From Cognataquiflexum nitidum (GTDB lineage: Bacteria; Bacteroidota; Bacteroidia; Cytophagales; Cyclobacteriaceae), in assembly GCF_022538055.1 (NCBI RefSeq), contig NZ_JAKZAM010000011.1, positions 87,901-151,900 of the forward strand: a stretch of DNA of 64,000 bases, in the 5' to 3' direction. A program made the translations under genes and the position numbers. Under the pieces are notes generated by a model. It did no database searches, was not told where the DNA came from, and saw nothing but the letters and a program-made list of their open reading frames with translations. Numbering within the stretch: position 1 is the stretch's first letter; every line of letters begins with the position of its first letter. Positions 36,816 through 45,632 of this stretch are shown piece by piece.

Positions 36816-37364
36816 TTATAACTCTTCTCCGGAAAGAATGGTCCTGCTGTTGGTTACTTTAAATAGCTTATATACACTAAATCTGTCATCTGCTTCCATT
36901 CCTGTCCCGTTGAAAATCGTTTCTTTCTCTTGGATAGTTACAAATTTCTCAGTGTAAATTTTCTTTGAGTTGGGATCCCAATAAAGTTCTTCTGAAGAAA
37001 GCTTTTGGTCTTTTTCAAGGTTGTGCACTTGTACGTCCCCTTCTCCCCTATATATGTTTTTTGTCTTGTCGTAATAGCCTTTATCTGCACGCATTGTGGA
37101 GCTGGTATTGCCGTCTTTGTCAAAAAAGAAAATCTCAATTCCTTCCGGAAATTCCAGGTCTCCCGTACCAAACTTCATCTGTTTCTTGGCTTTGACTTGC
37201 GTCCTGATGATAGTGGAGTCGCTGTGGAATAACTCAATATCCATTGCCAGACCAATGGGACCTTTGTACGTCTCCAGAATACTGCTGTCGACTTCCTCTC
37301 CACATGAATATAAACAAAGGACGAGGCCAACAAAAGGAAAAGATAATCTACCAATGACACCCAT
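36816..37364 (-). CDS. lptC: LptC-family lipoprotein (LPS transport)
   Basis: A 182-residue protein with a lipobox (LCLYSC) instead of the membrane anchor of E. coli LptC. The beta-jellyroll sequence (IEIFFFDKDGNTSSTMRADKG, seen from about residue 80) and IYRGEGDVQVHNLEK match the LptC/OstA fold that carries LPS across the periplasm. The YWDPNSKKIYTEKFVTI segment is also typical. It is followed one base later by a small membrane protein gene. No lptA or lptB is in this window. Confidence 0.85.
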   Translation of the reverse strand: MGVIGRLSFPFVGLVLCLYSCGEEVDSSILETYKGPIGLAMDIELFHSDSTIIRTQVKAKKQMKFGTGDLEFPEGIEIFFFDKDGNTSSTMRADKGYYDKTKNIYRGEGDVQVHNLEKDQKLSSEELYWDPNSKKIYTEKFVTIQEKETIFNGTGMEADDRFSVYKLFKVTNSRTILSGEEL

Positions 37365-37408
37365 ACCTGCAAAGATATGAAAGATTGCTAAATGATCGAG
37401 ACCATAAA

Positions 37409-37440
37409 AAAAGGCAGCCTTTTATCGACTGCCTTTTGGT
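37409..37440 (-). terminator. Terminator after the TPR protein gene
   Basis: AAAAGGCAG / CTGCCTTTT pair across an 11-nt loop, and on the - strand the stem is followed by a U-rich stretch. It sits between the TPR protein stop and lptC, so it may reduce, but not abolish, read-through within the block. Confidence 0.7.
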
Positions 37441-37458
37441 TTAATATTTTAAAGAAAA

Positions 37459-38760
37459 TTAATCCCTAGATGCCAAGGTAACTGTCTCTCCAATCCAACA
37501 ACCCACATTTACCGTCTCACCTACCTGTCTGCTTTCTGTAAATAACTCTTCTTTTGATGGGAATCTTGCTCTTGCTTCTGCCATTCCTTTGCTATCCCCG
37601 GCTCTTGAGTAGGCATTGTATGCAGCGATGTAAATTGCTTGGTCATCTACCCTACTTATACCCCTTCTACAATCTGCAGCAGAGCTCATGTAGAGTTGTG
37701 CAATGAGTAACCAAGCTTCTTTTGCTTTCTCAGCATCTAATTTAGCTGCCTCCAATGCTGCTGCCCTAGCCGCACTTTTTCTTCCTGCCTGAGCATGAAC
37801 TTTGGCAAGGTCATAGTGAATATCAGCTTTCTGAACGTCATTTTCAGCCAATGTCAAAGCTTTTTCCAAAACAGGTTGCGCTTTGTCATACTCTCTGCTT
37901 TGCATATACTTCATAGCCCTGACCTGTGAGGTGGAAAAGGTCGGGTTTTGGGAATCTATGATTTCGAGGGCTTTAAGAAATGAATCTGAATTAAGACATT
38001 TGTACTGAACAGAATATTTAAAGATCTGATTGGCCAAAACCATGTTGGTAGGGTCTGCTGTAAGCCTTGGCCCTAGAGTTCCTTCGATGAACTCACAATC
38101 AATAAGCTCCATTGCAACTATCAACTGCTCAAGTGTGCTTTTTGGTGCAGAAATATCTTTTCCGTTTGCCTCAGCTTCTGCTAGAAGAGCGTTTAGTTTC
38201 TCATATCTTTCCAACAATTCAACCTTAGTAAAAGCTTTATTGTACGCATTGTGCCTGTAGACCAAATCAAAATAAGCAGCAACCAAGTTAATTGTATTGA
38301 AAGTGCCATTCAATTCTACCACTCGATCAAACACAGCAAGTGCCTGTCCCAATTTCGCTTTATCTCCTTTATAATAGTTATAGCTATAATAGGCTTTATT
38401 TTCTATCCATTTTGGCTCGTTATCATAGTTTTCCTTTCTTAAGTCGAAAATTGTGATAACAGAATCCTGATAGGTTTTTTTCTGAGCCGCATCCGAAGTA
38501 GCATTTGCTGCTCCATGGTAGATAGTCACACCATTGATATAAATGGATTCATTCAATTTTGGTACATTGACAAGAAGCCAATACAAAGGCTTGGTAGCCT
38601 CCACAAATTGTTCCGACTTCATGTAGTCCACATAAGCCGCGTTGTATTCACGGGCTTTTGCTTCAAGTTCAGTATCGGCTGGCCAATTGAAATCCTGCGC
38701 TTGGGCCATTCCTACAAGACTAAGGGTAAATAACCCGATGAGTGCTCTTTTAAGTTTCAT
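37459..38760 (-). CDS. Secreted TPR-repeat protein
   Basis: A 433-residue protein with a signal peptide (LIGLFTLSLVGMAQA) and tetratricopeptide-like helices, for example AMKYMQSREYDKAQPVLEKA and KADIHYDLAKVHAQAGRKSA. It ends with the Cys-containing GCWIGETV stretch. It is likely a periplasmic scaffold of unknown partners. Genes of this type sit between an outer-membrane barrel gene and lptC in several Cytophagales as I recall. The upstream barrel gene ends 11 nt before it. Confidence 0.7.
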   Translation of the reverse strand: MKLKRALIGLFTLSLVGMAQAQDFNWPADTELEAKAREYNAAYVDYMKSEQFVEATKPLYWLLVNVPKLNESIYINGVTIYHGAANATSDAAQKKTYQDSVITIFDLRKENYDNEPKWIENKAYYSYNYYKGDKAKLGQALAVFDRVVELNGTFNTINLVAAYFDLVYRHNAYNKAFTKVELLERYEKLNALLAEAEANGKDISAPKSTLEQLIVAMELIDCEFIEGTLGPRLTADPTNMVLANQIFKYSVQYKCLNSDSFLKALEIIDSQNPTFSTSQVRAMKYMQSREYDKAQPVLEKALTLAENDVQKADIHYDLAKVHAQAGRKSAARAAALEAAKLDAEKAKEAWLLIAQLYMSSAADCRRGISRVDDQAIYIAAYNAYSRAGDSKGMAEARARFPSKEELFTESRQVGETVNVGCWIGETVTLASRD

Positions 38761-38771
38761 ATCTGTTAGTG

Positions 38772-40055
38772 TTATTCGAATACGCGTTTGTAAAACCAGC
38801 TGTTATCATTTAATGAGAATCCTAAGGTGACACCAAAGTAATCTTCTTTGATCAATCCGCCGTCGAGGGTACCTCTCGAACCAATCTTGATTGCAAAGTT
38901 CATCAATGATAAGCTGTTGATAGGAACCGAAGCTCCAAAATTGATGCCAATATCACTGATCTGCGTCTGGTTCAAAATGAAGGGAGTTTGCTGGTATTCC
39001 ACTCCGAACCTTAATGTCGACCTTTTAAATATAGAATTGACCGTTGAGAAGTTTGGAATCAGCTGACCTCCAAGTGCAACCCTGTAAGTATCACCTAGTT
39101 CACCCTGAACACCTGAGAAGGAACGGTATTGGCTAAAATTTTGCATTTGAGCTTCTAGACCAATGACAAATTTATTTATTTTTTCATAAGAAATCCCATA
39201 ACCTAAGTTACTTGGGATGAATACAGTCCCTTTTTCATTATTTCTTAGGATATCTCCATCTGAATCCGGCTTACTAGCTTGACCAAAATCGGCAATCTTA
39301 GCAAATTCTTTTCCATTAATATTTCCAAATGCATGATAGGTGGCTCCAAGGTGGATGTTACTTTTACTACTAGCTTTGAAGTAATAATGGAATCCTCCTT
39401 TAAAAGTGACATCACTTACAGTCAACCTTTCGTAATACTCCGTCTGAAACCCAAATTCTTCGTCTTCAGGATTCAACAATGCCAATTGGTTGGTTCGTAT
39501 GGTGGATCCAAACAAATATGATCCGTGAACTCCTAAGCTTAAATTTTTGGCTAAAACAAAGCCGTAAGAAAGATATGCCTCCGAAATACCACCCTCTCCC
39601 TGTACTCTATTGATAGAATTGAAGTCAGAATTGGCCACTTCTCCACTGACGAGAATGCTGTAATTCACGCTGGAAATTTCCGACAAACCCATTCCTACTG
39701 TTCTTTTGCCTGACTTTACAGGAAAAGACAGGGCTACATAGGATATCCCACCGCCATCGATCGTCTCGTTGTCGGAAGAACTCGTAACATTGATTCTTTT
39801 GTAGTTGAGTGCAGCTTGGAAATTAAAAATAGTATTTCTGGTAGACAGGGCAGGATTCATATAATTTGCCCCCCATCCTGTACCGAAACTTATCCCCAAA
39901 CCACCCATGCCTTGGTTTTGGGCAAGACCTGAATAGTTGAACTCCCCTAATCCAAGCGCACTGTAAGTAGACGAACTTGACTGCGGAAAGGCCTTTGAGA
40001 AAATGAAAAAGGTGCATAACACACCCAGAAATCTAATCCTATTGGTAATTGACAT
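38772..40055 (-). CDS. Outer-membrane beta-barrel protein
   Basis: A 427-residue protein with a signal peptide (LCTFFIFSKAFPQ) and a sequence of alternating hydrophobic strands with Gly and aromatic turns, such as SALGLGEFNYSGLAQNQGMGGLG and later YGISYEK. This fits a FadL/OmpP1-like barrel. The C-terminus ends in aromatic-rich SWFYKRVFE. It overlaps coaX by 17 nt, which implies co-expression. Ligand unknown. Confidence 0.75.
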   Translation of the reverse strand: MSITNRIRFLGVLCTFFIFSKAFPQSSSSTYSALGLGEFNYSGLAQNQGMGGLGISFGTGWGANYMNPALSTRNTIFNFQAALNYKRINVTSSSDNETIDGGGISYVALSFPVKSGKRTVGMGLSEISSVNYSILVSGEVANSDFNSINRVQGEGGISEAYLSYGFVLAKNLSLGVHGSYLFGSTIRTNQLALLNPEDEEFGFQTEYYERLTVSDVTFKGGFHYYFKASSKSNIHLGATYHAFGNINGKEFAKIADFGQASKPDSDGDILRNNEKGTVFIPSNLGYGISYEKINKFVIGLEAQMQNFSQYRSFSGVQGELGDTYRVALGGQLIPNFSTVNSIFKRSTLRFGVEYQQTPFILNQTQISDIGINFGASVPINSLSLMNFAIKIGSRGTLDGGLIKEDYFGVTLGFSLNDNSWFYKRVFE

Positions 40056-40776
40056 TGTAGCTTAATATTCTATTCAATCCATGCAGGACCAAATTAGGGA
40101 TTACAAATATGTGGTCTTTTGTTAAGCTTTCAAAGATTTTTGAGTCACCGCCACAAATAATGACCTTCAATCCATGGTATTGTGCCTGATATTCCCGGAT
40201 AAATCCTCTCATCTCAAACTGTATTCCATAAAATACTCCTGACCTTAAGCAGGATACCGTACTGTCTCCAATAAACCTTGGCTCCATCCCTGACTCAAAA
40301 TCCACCAATGGAAGCCTTGCTGTCAACTGACTCATTGCCTTGAATCTCATCTGAAGTCCGGGTGTAATTGCCCCACCAAGATACCTGTCCGATTCATCCA
40401 TGAAATCATAGGTAATGCAACTTCCCAAATCTATGGCAAGTATAGGACAGTCTTGGAAAAGGTTTCTGCCGCCTGCTACAGCCGCTTTTCGGTCTACTCC
40501 CAATGTGTCGGGAGTAGTATACATATTTTTAAAGGGTAACGGGGTTTTGTAACTCAAAAACAAAAACGGAAAGTCAAGCAGACCAAGAAGCTGCTCCTCT
40601 GTGTAGGTAACAGAACTTATTATGGCATGTTCAAAATCCCTGCTTTTAAACTCATTCAAAAATGAAGAGAAATCCTCAAATATGAATTCTTTCAACAGGA
40701 TGTCCCCCTCAAAGACGGCCGCTTTGATTCTTGTATTCCCGATATCTACGACGAGTTGTTTCAAATTCAATTCCAA
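40039..40776 (-). CDS. coaX: Type III pantothenate kinase
   Basis: A 245-residue ASKHA-fold kinase that phosphorylates pantothenate, the first committed step of coenzyme A synthesis. It shows the phosphate-binding VVDIGNTRIKAAVF, a TPDTLGVDRKAAVAGG motif (about residue 93) and DLGSCITYDF with catalytic Asp. First gene of the coaX - barrel - TPR - lptC - small - corC - ppiD block. It overlaps the barrel gene by 17 nt. Divergent from anmK. Confidence 0.92.
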   Translation of the reverse strand: MELNLKQLVVDIGNTRIKAAVFEGDILLKEFIFEDFSSFLNEFKSRDFEHAIISSVTYTEEQLLGLLDFPFLFLSYKTPLPFKNMYTTPDTLGVDRKAAVAGGRNLFQDCPILAIDLGSCITYDFMDESDRYLGGAITPGLQMRFKAMSQLTARLPLVDFESGMEPRFIGDSTVSCLRSGVFYGIQFEMRGFIREYQAQYHGLKVIICGGDSKIFESLTKDHIFVIPNLVLHGLNRILSYNVNYQ

Positions 40777-40877
40777 TTGACATTAGGTCATGGCGAAATT
40801 AGTCAAATTCCAACACCGCTCTTTTTGAATAAAATAAATTTAACTTTAGGGAGAATTATTTAACAAAAATTAACCCG

Positions 40878-41954
40878 ATGAAGACCCTTTCTAAATATAA
40901 AGTCATTGGCTTGATGTCAGGCACATCAGGAGATGGGCTTGATATTGCATTTTGTGAGTTTGAAAAAAAGGAAAAATGGACTTTTCAGATCCTGTGCAGC
41001 GAAACCGTTCCTTTTCCAAAAAAACTCGGAAAAAAACTCAAAAATTCCCATCTCCTGAATGGATATCGGTTATCTCTTCTCGATGTGGAATTTGGACATT
41101 GGATGGGTGAACAAGTCCGCAACTTTGTCCAAAAAAATGAACTCGAAGTGGAGGCCGTTGCCTCACATGGGCATACGGTATTCCATCAACCTTCCAAAAA
41201 AATCAGCCTACAGATAGGAAATGGTTGGGCCCTGCATGCGGCATGCGGATTACCTGTAATCAATGACTTTAGGATGCTTGATGTACAACTTGGGGGTCAA
41301 GGGGCGCCTTTGGTCCCTATAGGAGACAAGCTTCTGTTTGCAGAATATGATTATTGCATCAATCTGGGAGGTATTGCCAATATAAGTATGGAATTTCAGG
41401 GAAACAGGATTGCATTTGATACCTGTCCCTTCAATCTATTGCTTAACCATTTCGCTGAGGTTTGTGGAAAATCTTTTGATAAAAACGGTAAAATGGCCAG
41501 AAAAGGAAAACTCCTAAAAAAAGTGCTCAGGCAACTTAATAAGTTACCCTACTACCGGATAGAGGGAGCCAAATCACTTGGAAGGGAAGACCTGGACGAC
41601 TACCTCAAAATCTTGGAATGGAGTGAAGAGCATAAACCCGAAAACGTACTCCATACTTTGGTGATACACTATATCGTTCAAATCACTAAAATCCTGAGGC
41701 CGATACCAGGTAAAAAAACCAAAGTCCTAGTGACAGGAGGCGGCGCATTCAATACCTTTTTTATGGAAAAGCTTAATGATTCCCTTGATGAGGACATGGA
41801 TCTCATCCAAGCAGATCCTTTGCTGATCAATTTTAAAGAGGCACTTGTTTTTGCTTTTTTGGGTGTATTGAAATTAAGGGGAGAAAATAATTCACTGTCT
41901 ACAGTAACTGGAGCATTTAGGGATAATTGTGGTGGTCTCATCCATGGTATGTAA
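40878..41954 (+). CDS. anmK: Anhydro-N-acetylmuramic acid kinase
   Basis: A 358-residue kinase with the N-terminal GLMSGTSGDGLD motif, ASHGHTVFH and the C-terminal ATPase motif VLVTGGGAFN. It opens and phosphorylates 1,6-anhydroMurNAc to MurNAc-6-P in peptidoglycan recycling. No murQ or nag genes lie nearby. It is transcribed away from coaX, with about 100 nt between the starts; the glutamate/leucine dehydrogenase follows 67 nt downstream. Confidence 0.92.
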   Translation: MKTLSKYKVIGLMSGTSGDGLDIAFCEFEKKEKWTFQILCSETVPFPKKLGKKLKNSHLLNGYRLSLLDVEFGHWMGEQVRNFVQKNELEVEAVASHGHTVFHQPSKKISLQIGNGWALHAACGLPVINDFRMLDVQLGGQGAPLVPIGDKLLFAEYDYCINLGGIANISMEFQGNRIAFDTCPFNLLLNHFAEVCGKSFDKNGKMARKGKLLKKVLRQLNKLPYYRIEGAKSLGREDLDDYLKILEWSEEHKPENVLHTLVIHYIVQITKILRPIPGKKTKVLVTGGGAFNTFFMEKLNDSLDEDMDLIQADPLLINFKEALVFAFLGVLKLRGENNSLSTVTGAFRDNCGGLIHGM

Positions 41955-42021
41955 ATAAGGAGGGCTTTTAAGCATGGAGAATATTTCTATTTTTGCCTGC
42001 TCATAAACCCAAATATTTACC

Positions 42022-43248
42022 ATGAAAGAACTACTCAAAAAGTTTGAGAACAAACAGCCCGAAATTATTTTTGAATGGAGTGACAGCGAATCTGAAGCAG
42101 AAGGATGGGTGGTCATCAATTCACTTAGAGGAGGAGCTGCAGGCGGGGGGACAAGAATGCGAAAAGGACTTGATAGGAGAGAAGTGGAATCCCTTGCCAA
42201 AACCATGGAGGTCAAATTTACCGTCTCTGGACCGGCCATCGGTGGCGCAAAATCAGGGATCAATTTTGATCCAAACGATCCAAGAAAAGAGGAAGTTCTA
42301 AGACGCTGGTACAAGGCCGTCATGCCTTTATTAAAAAATTATTATGGTACCGGTGGTGACCTCAACATTGATGAAATCCACGAAGTCATCCCCATCACTG
42401 AGAACTACGGACTGTGGCATCCCCAGGAAGGAATCGTCAATGGACATTTTCATGCTACTGAGCCAGAAAAAATTAGGAAAATAGGACAGTTAAGACAAGG
42501 TGTTTCCAAAGTTTTGGAAGATCCGCATTATACGCCAAACGGACCGAAAAAGTATAAAGTAGCAGATATGATTACGGGTTTTGGTGTAGCAGAGGCTGTC
42601 AGGCATTATTATTCCATTTGGGGAGGAGACATAAAAGGCAAGCGCGCCATCATCCAGGGATGGGGAAATGTCGGGGCGGCAGCGGCCTGTTTTTTGGCAG
42701 TAGAGGGTGTAAAAATTGTCGGAATCATTGACCGGGAAGGAGGCCTCATCAATAAGTCAGGATTTACGCTTGATGAAATTAGGGACTTGTTTATCAAAAG
42801 AGAAGGCAATAAGCTGGTAGCTAAAGGCATGATTCCATTTGCTGAACTCAATCAGCAAATTTGGGATATAGGATCTGAGGTATTTATACCGGCAGCAGCC
42901 TCTAGGTTGGTGACCAAAGACCAAGCCGAAAGGATGGTTAAAGCAGGACTCGAAGTGATCAGCTGCGGAGCAAATGTTCCATTTGCAGACCCGGAGATAT
43001 TCTTTGGTCCGATAGGTGTATGGCTTGATGAAAAAGTATCGTTAATCCCTGATTTTATTGCAAACTGTGGAATGGCGAGGGTATTTGCTTACCTGATGTC
43101 AGACCGTGCCATGTTAACTGACGAGGCCATTTTCGGAGATGTAAGCCATACAATTGCTGATGCGCTTCACCTGACATTTGAAAAAAACAACTCCAAAAAT
43201 AAGCTTGCTGAAACCTCACTGGAAATTGCATTGAAGCAGTTGGTATAA
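42022..43248 (+). CDS. Glu/Leu/Phe/Val dehydrogenase family protein
   Basis: A 408-residue enzyme of the amino acid dehydrogenase family. The substrate-binding Lys region is GPAIGGAKSGINFDP (about residue 75), with AAGGGTRMR before it. The NAD-binding loop is IIQGWGNVGAAAA (about residue 210). The family oxidatively deaminates glutamate, leucine, valine or phenylalanine to the 2-oxo acid. Which substrate is not resolvable by eye. It may be co-transcribed with anmK. Confidence 0.88.
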   Translation: MKELLKKFENKQPEIIFEWSDSESEAEGWVVINSLRGGAAGGGTRMRKGLDRREVESLAKTMEVKFTVSGPAIGGAKSGINFDPNDPRKEEVLRRWYKAVMPLLKNYYGTGGDLNIDEIHEVIPITENYGLWHPQEGIVNGHFHATEPEKIRKIGQLRQGVSKVLEDPHYTPNGPKKYKVADMITGFGVAEAVRHYYSIWGGDIKGKRAIIQGWGNVGAAAACFLAVEGVKIVGIIDREGGLINKSGFTLDEIRDLFIKREGNKLVAKGMIPFAELNQQIWDIGSEVFIPAAASRLVTKDQAERMVKAGLEVISCGANVPFADPEIFFGPIGVWLDEKVSLIPDFIANCGMARVFAYLMSDRAMLTDEAIFGDVSHTIADALHLTFEKNNSKNKLAETSLEIALKQLV

Positions 43249-43267
43249 ACATTTAACCAATCATCAG

Positions 43268-43302
43268 CCGAGAGGTGTTAATTTTAAATTAATTCCTCTC
43301 GG
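43268..43302 (+). terminator. Hairpin after the dehydrogenase gene
   Basis: CCGAGAGG (43268-43275) and CCTCTCGG (43295-43302) form an 8-bp perfect stem; the AT-rich loop (TTAATTTTAAATTAA) can itself fold. No long T run follows, so termination strength is uncertain. The remaining gap to the antiporter gene has no other feature that I can support. Confidence 0.55.
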
Positions 43303-43443
43303 AGCTAATTTAGTATGCTGACCTTTTCATTCAAAATAAGTAGTTTAGCGAAAGTATAATTCAAATTAGTATAATGAATAGCGCAATTTGTAGGGTTTTC
43401 TGAAACCAAAACCCTTGAAAAAGACTGCTTAATTTTAAAATTA

Positions 43444-44943
43444 ATGAAGAACCTATTTGCCGTTTTATTATTTGTTTTTGGAATGGTTTTTTTGACAGCT
43501 ATTTCGGAGGCAATAGCCCAGACAGAAACCCAAGCAGAAATGATAGGGGGGGAGAGCTCCGTCCATCAACATGATGGAAATGCTGTCCACGAGGATGGGC
43601 AAGATGAACACGGTTCTGCACCTGTTTGGTTGGTGATACCATTTGTTGCCTTGTTGTTAATGATAGCAACAGGTCCATTGTTTTATGAAAATTTTTGGCA
43701 CCACAATTATCCAAAAATCGCCGTTGGATTAGCCATTTTGGTGGTTTTCTACTACCTCTTTGTCTTGCACAATGTACATGGACCTGTACATGCACTTGCG
43801 GAATATGTACAGTTTATCGCACTCCTATCTTCACTTTATATTGCATCGGGTGGGATTCTCATCGAGATAGACAAGAAGGCAACTCCATTTGCCAATGTCA
43901 TGCTTCTTTTGGTAGGGGCTTTGGTTTCCAATCTCATTGGGACCACTGGAGCTTCTATGCTACTTGTTCGGCCATTTATCAGATTAAACAAAGGAAATAT
44001 CCAACCTTACCATATCATCTTTTTCATCTTTATGGTCAGTAATATTGGAGGTTCACTTACCCCAATCGGGGATCCGCCGCTTTTCCTTGGCTTCCTAAAA
44101 GGAGTACCTTTCTTTTGGACAATTGAATACAATTGGCCAGCATGGCTGTTAGCTTTGCTATTGCTTGCCGCAGTATTTTATGTCATTGACAAAAAATTTG
44201 GGAATGCCATCGAAGAAGACGACCTCGAAGAAGTTACCTATACTAATAAATTTGCATTGATAGGGTCAAGAAACTTTCTATGGTTATTGGTTATCATTGG
44301 ATCGGTATTCCTTGATCCCAATGTACTCGATTGGGTACCTGCCATTCATTACGATGGACAAAAATTTTCATTTCTCAGAGAAATCATCATGCTATCTGTA
44401 GCTTATATGAGTTACAAATTTGCCGATCAAAGTGCCATTAAAGGAAACGAATTTAATTTTGAGCCTATATTGGAAGTGGCATTCATATTCATAGGCATTT
44501 TTGGTACCATGATGCCGGCATTGGAATTAGTTGGTAATTTTGCCAAATCCCCTGAAGGTGCGGCATTAATCACCCATAATACTTTGTTTTGGGGGACGGG
44601 TATTTTATCAGGAGTCTTGGATAATGCCCCTACTTACTTGAATTTTTTGGCAGCAGCCATGGCGTCGCAAGGTGCTGAGATAGGAAACATTGAAGATGTC
44701 AAGAATTTTGCTTTTGACAATTATGACGACTCGGCTTTTGAGTTGATGGCAATTTCTCTTGCTTCGGTATTTTTTGGGGCAATGACTTACATTGGAAATG
44801 GACCTAATTTTATGGTGAAGTCCATTGCGGAGCAAAGTGGCATAAAAATGCCTTCTTTCTTTGGTTACATCATTAGGTTTTCGCTACCGATTTTACTGCC
44901 GATATTGTTCATAATATGGCTTGTGTTTTTTGCCTTTGTTTGA
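43444..44943 (+). CDS. nhaD: NhaD-type sodium:proton antiporter with His-rich periplasmic tail
   Basis: A 499-residue ion transporter of the NhaD/citrate-transporter superfamily with about twelve membrane helices. The conserved GTTGASMLLVRPFIRLN and NIGGSLTPIGDPPLFLGFLK motifs are present, with a later GVLDNAPTYLNF. In front of the first helix is a signal-like peptide (FLTAISEAIAQ) and a short His-rich tail (HQHDGNAVHEDGQDEH) that would face the periplasm and is not part of the core fold. A G7 run lies in this tail (43546-43552). Closed by a strong terminator. Confidence 0.9.
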   Translation: MKNLFAVLLFVFGMVFLTAISEAIAQTETQAEMIGGESSVHQHDGNAVHEDGQDEHGSAPVWLVIPFVALLLMIATGPLFYENFWHHNYPKIAVGLAILVVFYYLFVLHNVHGPVHALAEYVQFIALLSSLYIASGGILIEIDKKATPFANVMLLLVGALVSNLIGTTGASMLLVRPFIRLNKGNIQPYHIIFFIFMVSNIGGSLTPIGDPPLFLGFLKGVPFFWTIEYNWPAWLLALLLLAAVFYVIDKKFGNAIEEDDLEEVTYTNKFALIGSRNFLWLLVIIGSVFLDPNVLDWVPAIHYDGQKFSFLREIIMLSVAYMSYKFADQSAIKGNEFNFEPILEVAFIFIGIFGTMMPALELVGNFAKSPEGAALITHNTLFWGTGILSGVLDNAPTYLNFLAAAMASQGAEIGNIEDVKNFAFDNYDDSAFELMAISLASVFFGAMTYIGNGPNFMVKSIAEQSGIKMPSFFGYIIRFSLPILLPILFIIWLVFFAFV

Positions 44944-44955
44944 AAAAATTAAGAT

Positions 44956-44991
44956 ATCAGGCCAATTGTCAGAGATTGGCCTGATTTTTTT
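44956..44991 (+). terminator. Terminator after nhaD
   Basis: ATCAGGCCAAT / ATTGGCCTGAT form an 11-bp perfect stem with an 8-nt loop, followed by six or more T. It ends nhaD transcription; the next gene is convergent. Confidence 0.92.
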
Positions 44992-45544
44992 ACCACACCA
45001 CAGAGGCACTTACTATCATTTTATTTGGCTTCAAAAAAATCACTTTTTGAATTGTCTCAACCACAAAGTGGTCAAGCTTACCGGTTTGGCTTTGATTGAA
45101 AATTACCCCACGTGTCTCAGAATTATAAAAGAGATTTGAATTTTTGATAAAAAAAGAAACTTCTTTTATCACTCCATCTTCGTATTTGATCACGATCCTT
45201 TGAACTTCTCCTTTCTCTCCTTCTTTGAGTTTGTGGATGAGGTAATCAGCACTCTTTTGTGTTTCATAGGAACTTGACAGGCTGGGCCTGCTGATGTCCG
45301 CCTTTTTAAAAAAATCAAGCTCTTCTAGCCAACGGTTTGAAGTTAAGGTATCTTTGATTATTTCTTTTTCACCATTTACATTCAATTCTTTGATGATTCC
45401 GGTTCCATCCAAGCCCAATGCTGTAACCTCTATATACTCTTTCATAGGAAAATAAATGGTTTCAGACAGATTTTCGGTTTTATCATCCGAAGCACATCCA
45501 AGCAGGGTGAGAGAAATCAAAACTGCAATAAAACTTTGTTTCAT
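44990..45544 (-). CDS. Hypothetical lipoprotein (184 residues)
   Basis: ATG at 45544 gives MKQSFIAVLISLTLLGC with a clear lipobox (LLGC). A longer frame upstream has no signal peptide and is not preferred. The remaining 165 residues have a beta-rich pattern (TALGLDGTGIIKELNVNG, IVIKYEDGVIKEVSFFI) and no domain I recognise. It is probably attached to the outer membrane. It lies 88 nt downstream of gpmI, on the same strand. Confidence 0.65.
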   Translation of the reverse strand: MKQSFIAVLISLTLLGCASDDKTENLSETIYFPMKEYIEVTALGLDGTGIIKELNVNGEKEIIKDTLTSNRWLEELDFFKKADISRPSLSSSYETQKSADYLIHKLKEGEKGEVQRIVIKYEDGVIKEVSFFIKNSNLFYNSETRGVIFNQSQTGKLDHFVVETIQKVIFLKPNKMIVSASVVW

Positions 45545-45632
45545 AATGTCTTGGTATTTTGGATTAGGTATAAAATGACAAAGAATCCATCCAAAATTTA
45601 TGAATGAATTCTTTGTCAACAAATGTATTAAA

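Noticed and set aside
36597..37380. Several + strand frames opposite lptC
   Set aside because: They are shadows of the lptC and small-protein genes, with no signals of their own.
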